Of a DNA stretch of 64,000 nucleotides, positions 17,052 through 26,207 are shown piece after piece. Location of the stretch: NCBI GenBank assembly GCA_020072585.1, contig JAIQGL010000004.1, positions 186,001 to 250,000 on the forward strand, written 5' to 3'. How positions within the stretch are numbered: position 1 is the first letter of the stretch; every line of letters begins with the position of its first letter. The notes beneath the pieces were generated by a model. That model was not told the origin of the DNA. It worked only from the letters and a program-made list of their open reading frames with translations, and ran no database searches. This stretch comes from Terriglobia bacterium (GTDB lineage Bacteria; Acidobacteriota; Terriglobia; Terriglobales; Acidobacteriaceae). The position numbers and the translations under genes were made by a program.

Positions 17052-19082
17052 TTAATTTTTTCCCTGTTCGGACATTTGCGGCTCTTCAACCCTGATGGTA
17101 GGCCCGGAGGATACCTGCACCCGCAAGTCCGGGTCGCGCTCCATTGCATCCAGTATCTCGCGCGTGATCCGGTTGTCGATCTCGCCTGAATTACCCATTT
17201 CCACGGGATAACGAATCACAATTTCCAGCGAGGTCTGCGTGAGGTGCAGCCGGCTCTCTGGAGCAAAGGTAGCGAGCGTAGAGTTCAAGGAACGTTCCAC
17301 ATTGCGCCTCTGCATTTCCATTTTGTCGCGATACTCGGCAAAGACCTTGTTGACTGCCTCCATCATGCGCTGCTCGACCTGGCGATAGTTGCTCTTGGCA
17401 TCCAGTGTGAGAGTGATCTCATGCCAGAGGAAATTCGTGCCGGGAATCTGCTTGAACATGCCTGAACTGGCCTGGAACACCACGGCGTTGGAGAAAGCGA
17501 CCACGCGTCCAGTGGGCAGAGGCGCCGGGCCGCCTGTAACTTCCATCAATTGCAGCCGTACCAGGCCAACATCCACTACATCGCCGGTCACTCCCGCAAT
17601 CTGCACCCGGTCACCCACCCGCACGCCATACTTGCCGATCAGGAAGAAATAGCCGGCAATCGAAAGAATTACGTTCTGTAGCGCAACAGCAATGCCTGCC
17701 GTCATAAGCCCGGCAAAGGTGGTGATGGCGCCAAGTTCGCTGGCAAAAGCGGTGGCCACGATGATGGCAATCAGGAACCAGAGCAGGATCCGGCGGATCA
17801 GAAGAAACTGGTAACGGCGGCGCGTGTCAGTAATGTAGCGGAACGTGGCGCGCCGCCAGAGTTCAGAGACGCCCAGGACTACCCCCACAATGAATGCCAG
17901 ACCCACCAGCCGTAACAACAGGCCCTTCATTTCCGCCTGATACTGGCTATCTACGGCGTTGCGCCAGTTCGTGGTGGTGCGTTTGTAAACGTCCAGCAGA
18001 ATGTTCTGCTTGCCCAGCGGCAGCAGGCTGGCGGAAAGCTGCTTGAACTGGGCCGTGAGTCCATCAAGAGTTTTTCGCTGCTGGGCCAGCACGACCGGGT
18101 CCTGTGAGTCGGGTTGTCCCACCAGCTCGTCGCCGTGCTGAGTCAGCTCTCTGATCTTTGTGATTAGCGGCGTGCGCAGGTTCTTGGCGGTCTGCGTCAG
18201 GAGCTCAGTCTGGTGGATGTTGTCTTCCAGCGCGCGCAGTTTGCGTCTGAGCGAAAACAGGTCCGTTGCCAGCGAGAGAATACCATTGGGAGCTTCCTTG
18301 CGCTCCCGTGACACGGTGGTGGCCGAACCGTTCGCCGCTTGCGGGTTCGTCTCCTGCTCTTTGCTGCTGGGCACAGCAGCAGGGACCGTACGCGTCAACT
18401 CCTCCACCTGTGAGAGAAGATTGCCGGAGTTCGATCCATTGGCCGAGGCACCAACAGCAAACTGCAACATGTTGCGCAGGGCGTCACGTCGCGCCTGGAA
18501 CAACTCCAGTTCGCTGTCAACCTCATCAATGGCCGCCAGTACAGTCCTGCGTTTACTGCCCGTTGTGCTGGGAAGTTGCAGATGCAGTGAATCCAGCTCC
18601 TTCTGCGTTTCCTTTACCTTTTGCTCCGCTTTGGCAACGGAATCAGCCAATCTCTGGTATTGCGAGAGCGCTGCCTGTGGCTTTCCGCCCTGTCCCGATT
18701 CCGGCTGAGCAGCCAGCGCTTGCGCCCGCGCCCGGGCAAAATCAAAGGCGAGCCGTACAACCTGATCGGCAATGCGCCGGCTGTCATTTAGAAACAGCGC
18801 ATCACTCGGATCATTCACAAGTTGCTCCTGCGCGCTGAGTTGTCTTGACCAGACAATGGTCTGGTTAAGAAATGGAATGATCTCGTCTGCGCCAGATGCG
18901 GAAGCGGTAGCAGCTCCGGCTGACGGAGTTGCACTGCTTTGGGCGCCAGCGTTTTGGGCGCTACCGCTTTGGGCGCCAGCGTTTTGTGTGTTGCCCAGGA
19001 CAGCAGCAAAAACAAGGCCCGCCCACACGGCCAAAACGAGCTTCGGAATTTTCAGAGTTATGGCTCCTCTTGTTATGAACAC
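17052..19082 (-). CDS. MscS-family mechanosensitive channel with large N-terminal coiled-coil domain
   Basis: A protein of about 676 residues: signal peptide, a low-complexity Ala/Gly/Ser/Gln linker (QNAGAQSGSAQNAGAQ), a long periplasmic coiled-coil region, three or four membrane helices from about residue 400, and the MscS pore and beta domains. MscS hallmarks are the pore helix LITTFAGLMTAGIAVALQNVI written here as AITTFAGLMTAGIAVALQ, and GKYGVRVGDRVQIAGVTGDV with LVRLQLMEVTG. It should open on membrane tension. The start is unclear: GTG codons at 19082 and 19136 lack ribosome binding sites, while AGAGGAG stands 8 bases before a CTG at 19055. It is downstream of, and separated by a terminator from, the lysine-rich micro-gene. 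Confidence 0.85.
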   Translation of the reverse strand: MFITRGAITLKIPKLVLAVWAGLVFAAVLGNTQNAGAQSGSAQNAGAQSSATPSAGAATASASGADEIIPFLNQTIVWSRQLSAQEQLVNDPSDALFLNDSRRIADQVVRLAFDFARARAQALAAQPESGQGGKPQAALSQYQRLADSVAKAEQKVKETQKELDSLHLQLPSTTGSKRRTVLAAIDEVDSELELFQARRDALRNMLQFAVGASANGSNSGNLLSQVEELTRTVPAAVPSSKEQETNPQAANGSATTVSRERKEAPNGILSLATDLFSLRRKLRALEDNIHQTELLTQTAKNLRTPLITKIRELTQHGDELVGQPDSQDPVVLAQQRKTLDGLTAQFKQLSASLLPLGKQNILLDVYKRTTTNWRNAVDSQYQAEMKGLLLRLVGLAFIVGVVLGVSELWRRATFRYITDTRRRYQFLLIRRILLWFLIAIIVATAFASELGAITTFAGLMTAGIAVALQNVILSIAGYFFLIGKYGVRVGDRVQIAGVTGDVVDVGLVRLQLMEVTGGPAPLPTGRVVAFSNAVVFQASSGMFKQIPGTNFLWHEITLTLDAKSNYRQVEQRMMEAVNKVFAEYRDKMEMQRRNVERSLNSTLATFAPESRLHLTQTSLEIVIRYPVEMGNSGEIDNRITREILDAMERDPDLRVQVSSGPTIRVEEPQMSEQGKN

Positions 19083-19203
19083 TATTGAAATTGTACGTGA
19101 AGCCCAGATACCACTGCATGCAAAGCGATACAGCACGGCCGATGCAGGGGAGCATTTTCAGGGGATCAAGATGGGTTAGAGCTCTGGGGCAAGCAAGAAG
19201 AAA

Positions 19204-19223
19204 GGGTGTTCCGATGAACACCC
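19204..19223 (-). terminator. Rho-independent terminator after the lysine-rich micro-gene
   Basis: A perfect 8-base stem (GGGTGTTC / GAACACCC) with a 4-base loop, followed on the minus strand by TTTCTTCTTG. It ends the short transcript that starts near 19410. Confidence 0.75.
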
Positions 19224-19278
19224 CGTCATAACTATTTTCCCTTGTAAAGTTTCACGGAGACTTGGCTCCGCGAGTCAG

Positions 19279-19323
19279 CTACTTTTTCTTCTTTTTCTTG
19301 GCTGCTTTTTTCTTGGTTGCCAT
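19279..19323 (-). CDS. 14-residue lysine-rich micro-ORF with complete expression signals
   Basis: The frame reads MATKKKAAKKKKKK and then TAG. Nine or ten of 14 residues are lysine. AAGGAGG, a near-perfect ribosome binding site, lies 10 bases before the ATG. A TTGACA promoter element lies upstream at 19442-19447 and a rho-independent terminator lies 55 bases past the stop, so the unit is a self-contained transcript of roughly 200 bases. A second small hairpin (CGGAG / CTCCG) sits just after the stop. The peptide resembles the basic tails of histone H1-like or HU-like proteins, but I recognise no family. The alternative is a regulatory small RNA in which the reading frame is incidental; the strong ribosome binding site argues for translation. 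Confidence 0.6.
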   Translation of the reverse strand: MATKKKAAKKKKKK

Positions 19324-19418
19324 AATTGAAATGCCTCCTTAGAAGATTTGAGTCGCTTTGGAGCCCTGTCTCACTTTCGTAGCCCAACGAGTGGTACCGT
19401 TGTCTGTCTACATACAAG

Positions 19419-19447
19419 ATATTGATGTACCCGTGTAGCAATGTCAA
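19419..19447 (-). promoter_or_regulatory. Promoter of the lysine-rich micro-gene
   Basis: A perfect -35 element TTGACA (19442-19447 on the complement) is followed after 17 bases by CAATAT as a weak -10. The predicted leader to the ATG is about 85 bases. Confidence 0.45.
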
Positions 19448-19561
19448 CAAAAAAATATCAAATTTACGTGCGATCGATTTTCAAAATGCCCGGCCGTACA
19501 AGAAATTTGATTCCTTCTTCCTCGCCGCACCCATGCGCGATGATTTCTGCGCAGGAGCAGT

Positions 19562-20704
19562 TTATTTGTGCGCCGGCTCCGCCGCTTCAGAGAATGCCGT
19601 ATTTTTGTTGAAGCAGAAATCAACAAACTCCGGGGTGTAGCGCTTACTGATTTCGGCTGGAATGTCGGGCAGTTTGATCTCTTCAAACTTGAAATCAATC
19701 GAGCCGTCAGAGTGAACAGTCCCCAGCATGAACCCATAAACCTTGGTGCGCGCTTCTTTCGCGCGGGGCGCATCGGGTGGCAGCGCGTAGCGTACTGCGC
19801 CGGCGGTGCCGACAATCCAGCCGGGCAGTTCACCGCCGTGGGCTTTCCAGGAATCAGAGTTGAAAATACCGCTTATATAAAAGTGCGAGTGGCTGGCCAG
19901 CAGATAGACGTTCTTCTGCGTCTGCTTCTTGAAATTCAAAAGATCGGTATAGACGCGGCGTCCGCTTTCAGCGCCTATCGACCAGTCATTCATGCTGTGG
20001 CCGCTGGCCAGGCTGTCCGGCAGTGCAGCGTGCATTCCCACTACCAGCGCGCGCACTTGAGGATTGGCGGAGGCGCGCTGCACTACGGCTTCCAGCCAGC
20101 TCACCTGCTCCGGCGAGAATTGATCGTGGGTGGCGTTATCAAGGTAGATAAAATCCACGCCACCCTGAATCCAGTGGAAATACGTTGCCGGGGCCGTGTT
20201 TTGGGGATTGTCCGCAAGCCGCTGCTGTTTGAGCGGCGGAGAATCCAGCCACTTGGCAAATTTTTCGGCAAACTGTTCCCGGGTCTTGGGCGGGGTGGTT
20301 TCATGGTTGCCGATACCCACAAACACAGGCATGGAGCCAAACGGGACAATCTGACTCTGGATAAAGTCATCCCAGGCGTCTTTCAGGTAAGCGTCTCTCT
20401 CCACGGTCTTGCCCCGATGTTCCGGGCTATGCTGATAGTCCTCATCCGCGGCGTAGATAGCGCGCAAGTCACCCAGATGCCAGTAAAACGCAGCGTGATC
20501 TTTTTGGGCGCCTGCGGCAATCGCGGGCATAACCACGTCACCACAGTTGCGCGAATCGCCTGACACCGCGAAATTCCACGGCTGGTCGCTAGCGGCCGGC
20601 TTATCGTTGGCCGTTTTATCGGCGGGCTTGGGTTGAGCCGCGGCTGCGCAGTGGACGGCAATGATAAAGACAATCAGAAGAAAGAATCTCTGGCTTCCCG
20701 GCAA
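19562..20704 (-). CDS. Exported calcineurin-like metallophosphoesterase
   Basis: A 380-residue secreted phosphoesterase with a signal peptide (IVFIIAVHCAAAA). The metallophosphatase motifs are in order: AVSGDSRNCGD, WHLGDLRA, VFVGIGNHET, VGMHAALPD and LASHSHFYIS. These supply the Asp, His and Asn ligands of a dinuclear metal site. Substrate is unknown. The start is a TTG at 20702-20704 with GAGGG 5 bases upstream. The gene stands alone; the 3' end lies 115 bases from the promoter of the micro-gene on the same strand. Confidence 0.85.
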   Translation of the reverse strand: MPGSQRFFLLIVFIIAVHCAAAAQPKPADKTANDKPAASDQPWNFAVSGDSRNCGDVVMPAIAAGAQKDHAAFYWHLGDLRAIYAADEDYQHSPEHRGKTVERDAYLKDAWDDFIQSQIVPFGSMPVFVGIGNHETTPPKTREQFAEKFAKWLDSPPLKQQRLADNPQNTAPATYFHWIQGGVDFIYLDNATHDQFSPEQVSWLEAVVQRASANPQVRALVVGMHAALPDSLASGHSMNDWSIGAESGRRVYTDLLNFKKQTQKNVYLLASHSHFYISGIFNSDSWKAHGGELPGWIVGTAGAVRYALPPDAPRAKEARTKVYGFMLGTVHSDGSIDFKFEEIKLPDIPAEISKRYTPEFVDFCFNKNTAFSEAAEPAHK

Positions 20705-20841
20705 AAAACCCTCGCAATTGGATCGGAAGAGCGCAGATGAGTGGTGCGCCTGATCGATCCGAGATCGATTGATATGAAATCAATCTAATCTCTGCGGGAA
20801 CGCCAATCAAGCGCTAAGAGCGGCGCAAATATTTGGAAGAC

Positions 20842-21600
20842 CTAAGGATTGATGGCAGAGCCAGCCAGTATTCCAGGGTCATGGCGGCGATGGCGTGAAG
20901 CTGTCTCTTGCGTGAAGCTATATTCCAGGTCGCGCGACTCCATCACATACTTGCCTTTAAAACGCACATTGGCCACGGCATGGGTGAAGGTGCGCAGCCA
21001 CATGCCGTCAACGTCCGCAAAACTCATGAGGATGTGAATATCGTGGACCCACCAGGAGGGGTTTTTCACCGGGCTGCCTTCAAGGCGGCGGATGTTGTAA
21101 TTTTCCGCATCCACCCAGATCTTGCCCCGAAGCAGGTCTTTGTCCTCACGTTTGGGATTCAGGCCCAAAAGATAGCACTGCCGGCCATCCAGCATTTCCT
21201 GACCCAGCAACTGGAAGTCATAGTTTTCAGGAGAGAGTTCTTTCCTCTGCGCATCCCTGGGTGATTCCGTTTCTTTGCTCAGAATGTCCCGCAGCACCTT
21301 CTCGCCCATCCCGCCGCTGCTGCTTTCCACTTGGTATTCCTTGCCGTCGGGAGGGAGAACGGTAATGTTCGCCACCACCTGGGCTTTTTCCTGCTGCTGT
21401 TTGTCATACAGGTGATAGCCCCGCTTGACGGTGAATGCCCGGACGCGGGCCTTGTTGTCCTGCTGCGCCCGCAACATTCGATCCACGATGTTCCGCGCAT
21501 CTTCATTCCGCGAACCTGCCGGAGTGGGATTCGCTTGCGCCGCAGCCACGGCCGCCAGCAGACAAACCAGAGCTCCCAGAATTGTGATTCGCAGTGCCAC
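20842..21600 (-). CDS. Exported outer-membrane lipoprotein-sorting (LolA-like) protein
   Basis: About 252 residues with a signal peptide (ITILGALVCLLAAVAAAQA). The body has the alternating beta-strand pattern of the LolA/outer-membrane lipoprotein-sorting superfamily: KAQVVANITVLPPDGKEYQV, YDFQLLGQEMLDGRQCYLLG, KIWVDAENYNIRRLEGSPVK and RTFTHAVANVRFKGKYVME. In such proteins the conserved segment around KxWVDxxNYxIxRxEG forms the central sheet that cradles a lipid. I start it at a GTG at 21600 because the extension to 21678 would overlap the divergent gene and lacks a signal. Likely periplasmic; the exact role is unknown. Confidence 0.75.
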   Translation of the reverse strand: MALRITILGALVCLLAAVAAAQANPTPAGSRNEDARNIVDRMLRAQQDNKARVRAFTVKRGYHLYDKQQQEKAQVVANITVLPPDGKEYQVESSSGGMGEKVLRDILSKETESPRDAQRKELSPENYDFQLLGQEMLDGRQCYLLGLNPKREDKDLLRGKIWVDAENYNIRRLEGSPVKNPSWWVHDIHILMSFADVDGMWLRTFTHAVANVRFKGKYVMESRDLEYSFTQETASRHRRHDPGILAGSAINP

Positions 21601-21812
21601 GTGAGTCCCCGCCAAAAATCCAGCTTCAAAAATCTGGCTTAAATTCTGGCTTAAATTCTTCTGAGGAATTAGAAGCACTTTGCCGGCAAAAGGAGGGCTG
21701 GGAACTAAGAGGATTAGGACCTCACTCTAACCTGAGCAGGACCTTACGATTTCATCCGCCCAGGCCGGGGCCGCGCTATGATTGCAGCGGTCCTTTTTTT
21801 GCAGGGAGTGTT

Positions 21813-22982
21813 GTGAGAGATCGACGGTCTATCAATATCGTTTGGCTTGGATTGTTGGCCTGGGGAATGACCCTCGGCTGTGGAAGCAGCAGCAATACCG
21901 TTTCTTCTTCCTCGCTTTCAATTACCACGCAGGTTGTAGTCACCGGCTTGAATACACCTCTTGATCTTGAGCAGCCCAATGACGGCAGTGGCCGCTTGTT
22001 CGTTGTAGAGCAGGGCGGAACCATCAAGATCATCCAGAATGGATCAGTGCTGCCGCAGCCATTTCTGAATATCAGCAGCAAAGTCCTGGTACAGAGTGAA
22101 ATGGGCCTGCTGGGCATGGCGTTCCATCCCGCATTCCAGACCAACCAAAAATTTTACGTGAACTATACACGCAACGCCGGCGGTCAGTTTCAGTCTGTGA
22201 TTGCTGAATATGTGGCATCCGCTGCGAATCCGAATCTAACTGACCCGGCAACCGAGCGCATTCTGCTCACCGTGGACCAGGTCAGCAACTTTGACAATCA
22301 CAAAGCAGGACAACTCGCCTTTGGGCCCGATGGTTTTCTTTATTTCGGGCTGGGCGACGGCGGCAGCGGCGGCGATCCGTTCGGCCACGGTCAAAACACG
22401 CAAATCCTTCTGGGCAAGATGCTCCGCATTGACGTGAACGCCACCAGTCCGGGGCTGCAATACCGCATTCCTCCTGACAATCCTTTCGTTGCAGGCGGCG
22501 GACTGCCGGAGATATGGGCGTATGGCTTCCGCAATCCCTGGCGCTTCTCCTTCGACCGCACAACAGGACGATTGTTTGTGGCTGACGTGGGTCAGGACAA
22601 GTTCGAAGAAATCGACATTGTCCAGAAGGGCGGCAACTACGGCTGGAACACCATGGAAGGGCTGCACTGCTTTAATCCGCCGAGCAACTGCAACACGGCA
22701 GGACTCAGTCTGCCCATCGCCGAGATCAGCCATCCTGAAGCCGATGCAGTGATTGGCGGGTTTGTTTACCACGGGAGCGCGCTGGCCGGAGCGCAGGGCA
22801 TCTACATCTTTGGAGATCTGACCGGCAAGATCTGGGGCCTGACGGAAAATCCGGCAAACACTTTTACCCGCACACTGATTGCGAATCCGGGTTTCAGTAT
22901 CAGCTCGTTTGGCCAGGACACGGCCGGTGAACTCTACGTGGTGGACATAGGCGGAAGGGTCTTGAAGATCGTTCCAAAGTGA
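21813..22982 (+). CDS. PQQ-type sugar dehydrogenase lipoprotein (glucose/sorbosone dehydrogenase family)
   Basis: About 389 residues forming a six-bladed propeller of the soluble glucose dehydrogenase/Hip/YliI family. It begins with a lipoprotein signal, lipobox MTLGC, so it is probably anchored in a membrane. Family motifs are LNTPLDLEQPNDGSGRLFVV, EMGLLGMAFHPAF, FGPDGFLYFGLGDGGSGGDP, IWAYGFRNPWRFSFDR and GDVGQ-like VADVGQDKFEEIDIVQKGGN, then YGWNTMEGLHC. These hold the PQQ and calcium sites in relatives. The GTG at 21813 has AGGGAG 5 bases upstream; the open frame reaches back to 21594 but that part is not coding-like. It is divergent from the LolA-like gene. Confidence 0.88.
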   Translation: MRDRRSINIVWLGLLAWGMTLGCGSSSNTVSSSSLSITTQVVVTGLNTPLDLEQPNDGSGRLFVVEQGGTIKIIQNGSVLPQPFLNISSKVLVQSEMGLLGMAFHPAFQTNQKFYVNYTRNAGGQFQSVIAEYVASAANPNLTDPATERILLTVDQVSNFDNHKAGQLAFGPDGFLYFGLGDGGSGGDPFGHGQNTQILLGKMLRIDVNATSPGLQYRIPPDNPFVAGGGLPEIWAYGFRNPWRFSFDRTTGRLFVADVGQDKFEEIDIVQKGGNYGWNTMEGLHCFNPPSNCNTAGLSLPIAEISHPEADAVIGGFVYHGSALAGAQGIYIFGDLTGKIWGLTENPANTFTRTLIANPGFSISSFGQDTAGELYVVDIGGRVLKIVPK

Positions 22983-23037
22983 AGCCTGTTGCGACAATCG
23001 CAATCGCTGCCGAGTCAACCGCAATCACCACCGGACA

Positions 23038-24318
23038 TCAGCCGACTTCCACGCCGGCCCGCAACTCAGGATAAAGCGGAAACGCCTCTGCCAGCTCCAG
23101 CACCTGCTTGCGGATACGCGCCAGCACCTGAGCGTCTTTGTGATGATTGAGTGCCTCAACAATCCATGCGCCGGTCTGCGCCATTTCTCTCTCTTTCATG
23201 CCGCGCGTGGTGAGAGCCGGCGTGCCAATCCGTATGCCGCTGGGCTTGAGTGGAGGATTGCTGTCAAACGGTATTGCGTTTTTGTTGACGGTGATTCCCG
23301 CCTGCCCCAGTGCATCTTCTGCTTCACTGCCCAGGATTCCATTGGCAAAGACATCGATCAACATAAGATGCGTATCTGTTCCGCCGGTGATGATGCGGAA
23401 GCCCTCATCCATGATTTTGCGGGCCAGCGCTCTGGCATTGGCCACAACCTGGCGGGAATAATCTTTGAAGGCCGGCTGCAACGCCTCACGGAAGCACACC
23501 GCTTTTGCAGCAATGATGTGCATGAGCGGCCCGCCCTGAATGCCCGGGAAGGTGATTTTATCCACCGCAGCGGCCAGGCCCTGGCGGCAGAGCACCATGC
23601 CTGCGCGCGGTCCGCGCAGCGTTTTATGCGTGGTGGTAGTCACGATGTCAGCGTGCGGCACCGGCGAGGGATGCGCTCCTCCAGCCACCAATCCGGCAAT
23701 GTGGGCCATATCGACCATGAATTTGGCGCCTACTTTATCGGCGATTTGCCGCATGCGGGCAAAATCAATCACGCGCGCATATGCGCTGGCTCCTCCGATG
23801 ATCATCTTGGGCCGCTCGCGCACGGCGATCTGCTCCATCTCGTCATAGTCGATGGTTTCCGTGTCTTTGCGCACGCCGTAAGGAATGATTTTGTACATCT
23901 TGCCGGAAAAATTGAGCGGATGCCCATGCGTGAGATGGCCCCCGTGAGCAAGGTTCAGTCCCATGACTGCGTCGCCCGGCTGGAGCAGTGACATATAGGC
24001 CGCCATGTTTGCCTGTGAGCCGGAGTGGAGCTGGACATTGGCGTGCTCGGCCCCAAAGAGCTCTTTGGCGCGGTCACGCGCCAGGGTCTCAACCACGTCA
24101 GCAAACTCGCAGCCGCCGTAATAGCGTTTGCCCGGATATCCCTCAGCGTACTTATTGGTGAAAACTGCCCCCGCCGCCTCCAGGACCGCCATGCTGACAA
24201 AGTTCTCTGAAGCAATCAACTCCAGCCCCTCATGCTGGCGAACGACCTCATGGGCAATTGCGCGGGCAATATCGGGATCGGACTCAGACAGAGGGAGGGA
24301 CATCCAGTTGTTTTTCAT
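23038..24318 (-). CDS. glyA: Serine hydroxymethyltransferase
   Basis: Converts serine and tetrahydrofolate to glycine and methylene-tetrahydrofolate, the main source of one-carbon units. The 426-residue protein has the complete fold: [49 protein letters not shown] and the PLP-binding [15 protein letters not shown] with Lys232. Length and motifs are typical. There is no clear ribosome binding site before the ATG at 24318; the ATG at 24303 (Met6) is an alternative. It stands alone between the sugar dehydrogenase and the lipoprotein gene. Confidence 0.96.
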   Translation of the reverse strand: MKNNWMSLPLSESDPDIARAIAHEVVRQHEGLELIASENFVSMAVLEAAGAVFTNKYAEGYPGKRYYGGCEFADVVETLARDRAKELFGAEHANVQLHSGSQANMAAYMSLLQPGDAVMGLNLAHGGHLTHGHPLNFSGKMYKIIPYGVRKDTETIDYDEMEQIAVRERPKMIIGGASAYARVIDFARMRQIADKVGAKFMVDMAHIAGLVAGGAHPSPVPHADIVTTTTHKTLRGPRAGMVLCRQGLAAAVDKITFPGIQGGPLMHIIAAKAVCFREALQPAFKDYSRQVVANARALARKIMDEGFRIITGGTDTHLMLIDVFANGILGSEAEDALGQAGITVNKNAIPFDSNPPLKPSGIRIGTPALTTRGMKEREMAQTGAWIVEALNHHKDAQVLARIRKQVLELAEAFPLYPELRAGVEVG

Positions 24319-24447
24319 GACAATGAAATCTTACTAGGAGAACCGAAAATTGGGCGAGTTCAATTACTCCCGGCCGGCGGGTCCCCGCACTTACTGTGAT
24401 GCATATGCTGGCGGCCGCACTGCCTCCCGCATGGCATTCGCCGGAGG

Positions 24448-24861
24448 CTAATTACAAGTGAGGGCGGCAGTATTTACAACATTCGTGCCATCGCCCGCTG
24501 GAACCGTTGCCGTTACGGTGGCAGCGCCGGTAGTAGCGCCGTTGCAGGTGGCTGTACTGTAGGTCGCGTCATGAACATTGCTGATGCTGACATTGGTGGT
24601 GTCAGAGACTGACCAGGTGGCGGTCGTAAGATTACTCAGTGTCACGGCACAACCGGGCGTAGCGGTGGCTACAAACGCGTCAAAGTGTTGTGTGTTCCCC
24701 GGCGCAACAGCGGTGTGATCTACTGTCGCAATTCTTGGAAATACGTTGATCGCCGTCAGTTTGCAAACGGTGCTGGTGCTCTTGCCGCCGCACCCGGTGA
24801 CGGCAAACCAGACGAAAAACATCCCCAAGAACAGAGCTGTACGGCGGCAACCATAAGGCAT
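24448..24861 (-). CDS. Small lipoprotein with an Ig-like (BIG2-type) body
   Basis: About 137 residues. The signal ends in a lipobox, FAVTGCGGK, so the mature protein is probably lipid-anchored. The rest is Thr/Ser/Val-rich beta structure (ITAINVFPRIATVDHTAVAPGNTQHF is the first half of it, only described here by its start) and resembles bacterial Ig-like domain 2 proteins, with four scattered cysteines that may pair. AAGGAGAG lies 7 bases before the ATG at 24861. It follows the GNAT gene by 11 bases, so it looks cotranscribed with rpiB and the acetyltransferase. Function unknown. Confidence 0.7.
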   Translation of the reverse strand: MPYGCRRTALFLGMFFVWFAVTGCGGKSTSTVCKLTAINVFPRIATVDHTAVAPGNTQHFDAFVATATPGCAVTLSNLTTATWSVSDTTNVSISNVHDATYSTATCNGATTGAATVTATVPAGDGTNVVNTAALTCN

Positions 24862-24872
24862 AACCGCTCTCC

Positions 24873-25340
24873 TTATTTCTTCGCAACAGCATGGCCGTCT
24901 ATGTTGGCGTAAACGTCCGGACGATGGAGTTCCATCCATCGGTCCGGCTTTTTGACCGCCGTAAATCCAAACTGCGCATAAAGCCCGTGCGCATCGCGCG
25001 TGGCCAGCATCCACCGGCGCAGCCCCTGCAAATCAGGATGCCCAACAATGCACTCCATCAACCACCGGGAGAGCCCGCGGCCGCGATGCGACGGAAGAAC
25101 AAAAACATCCGCCAGATACGCGAACGTTGCCTGGTCAGTGATGATGCGGGCAAACCCAACCTGCTGCCTGCCGTGATAAATGCCGAAGCAGATGGAATTC
25201 TCAATGGACCGCCGCACGGTCTCCACGGGAATGCCTTGCGCCCAGTAGGAATTCGTCAGGAACTCATGGACCAGGTCCACATCAATGCGTACGGGGTCAG
25301 TGCTTATCTCAAAGTCGCTCTTTGACCAGGAATGATGCAT
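24873..25340 (-). CDS. GNAT-family N-acetyltransferase
   Basis: A 155-residue acetyltransferase. The acetyl-CoA loop is RGRGLSRWLM (Q/RxxGxG/A type) after the YLADVFVLPSH strand, and the C-terminal LYAQFGFTAVKKPDRWMELHR matches a widespread small GNAT subgroup. The acceptor is unknown. Its ATG overlaps the rpiB stop codon (TGATG), which suggests translational coupling. The lipoprotein gene follows closely. Confidence 0.88.
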   Translation of the reverse strand: MHHSWSKSDFEISTDPVRIDVDLVHEFLTNSYWAQGIPVETVRRSIENSICFGIYHGRQQVGFARIITDQATFAYLADVFVLPSHRGRGLSRWLMECIVGHPDLQGLRRWMLATRDAHGLYAQFGFTAVKKPDRWMELHRPDVYANIDGHAVAKK

Positions 25341-25810
25341 CAGTTTTTCCTTGCCGCCCCGGCTGCGTCTTCTTCCTTTTCGATGGCCATGATCTTTTCC
25401 ACGCGGCGCTCATGCCGTCCGCCGGCAAATGGCGTGGCCAGCCATTTATCGACAATGCCGAATGCCTGGTCTGCATTGAGTATGCGCGCGCCCAGGGCCA
25501 GAACGTTGGCATTGTTGTGTTCACGGCTCATCTGTGCCTCATATTCCGTGCTCACGTTGGCGGCCCTGATGCCGTCAACCTTGTTGGCGGTAATTGCCAT
25601 GCCAATGCCGCTGCCACAGACCAGGATGCCCAAATCAGCGCGCTGCTCGCTCACATCGTGGGCCACCGCGCGGGCGTAATCAGGGTAATCTACGGACTCC
25701 GCTGACGATGTGCCTTCATCACGGACATCGATTCCATGCTGTTGCAGATGGAGTTTGATCTTGTCTTTCAGTTCGTAACCCGCATGGTCCGCGCCCAGAG
25801 CGATTTTCAT
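25340..25810 (-). CDS. rpiB: Ribose-5-phosphate isomerase B
   Basis: Interconverts ribose 5-phosphate and ribulose 5-phosphate in the pentose phosphate pathway. The 156-residue protein has the RpiB/LacAB signatures: IALGADHAGYELKD at the N-terminus, VDYPDYARAVAH, ILVCGSGIGMAITANKVDGI with the catalytic cysteine, and SREHNNANVLALGAR. The first gene of a probable operon rpiB-GNAT-lipoprotein. It complements transketolase found at 6-8 kb. Confidence 0.95.
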   Translation of the reverse strand: MKIALGADHAGYELKDKIKLHLQQHGIDVRDEGTSSAESVDYPDYARAVAHDVSEQRADLGILVCGSGIGMAITANKVDGIRAANVSTEYEAQMSREHNNANVLALGARILNADQAFGIVDKWLATPFAGGRHERRVEKIMAIEKEEDAAGAARKN

Positions 25811-25874
25811 GAGCTCATTTTACTCAAAAAGCCGTGGCGCTGAAGTTGCCATCCATGAAGCCACCATAAATTAA

Positions 25875-25901
25875 GGAAGCCGGCCCGTTTGGCCGGCTTC
25901 C
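25875..25901 (-). terminator. Terminator of the His-rich secreted protein gene
   Basis: A perfect 11-base stem (GGAAGCCGGCC / GGCCGGCTTCC) with a 5-base loop. On the minus strand it is followed by TTAATTTAT, fitting the end of the gene at 25938. Confidence 0.75.
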
Positions 25902-25937
25902 ATGTCCTTCGCTGAAAGAGGCTGCGGGCCCTGCAAG

Positions 25938-26207
25938 CTATTTGTGCCCGTGCTCGTGCTTTTCGCCTGCTTCCATCCCCTCTTTCACATGTTTGATGGC
26001 ATCATTCACGGCCTTGATGGCGGCGATGCGATGCCCACCCTTGTCATGCCTGGCTTCTTCCAAATGATGCTTGGCTTGTTGCAGGGCTTCCAGCGCAGCC
26101 TGCATATGTGGCTGGTCATCATCGTCATAGGCGGCAACCGCAGTCATGGGAACAGTCAAGAGGCCCAAAATAATGGTCAAGGCAAACATTCTGGAGATTT
26201 TTCTCAT
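25938..26207 (-). CDS. Small secreted His-rich helical protein (possible metal binder)
   Basis: An 89-residue precursor. The signal peptide ends at about residue 25 (TAVA-AY). The mature part begins DDDDQPHMQ and forms two amphipathic helices (LEALQQAKHHLEEARHDKGG and IAAIKAVNDAIKHVKEGMEA), then ends EKHEHGHK. Nine histidines and several acidic residues give it a strong potential for binding Cu, Ni or Zn. The layout resembles SmbP, the small metal-binding protein of Nitrosomonas, which is a suggestion and not a proven match. AAGGAAGG lies upstream of the ATG. It is divergent from the enoyl-CoA hydratase gene and has its own terminator. Confidence 0.75.
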   Translation of the reverse strand: MRKISRMFALTIILGLLTVPMTAVAAYDDDDQPHMQAALEALQQAKHHLEEARHDKGGHRIAAIKAVNDAIKHVKEGMEAGEKHEHGHK

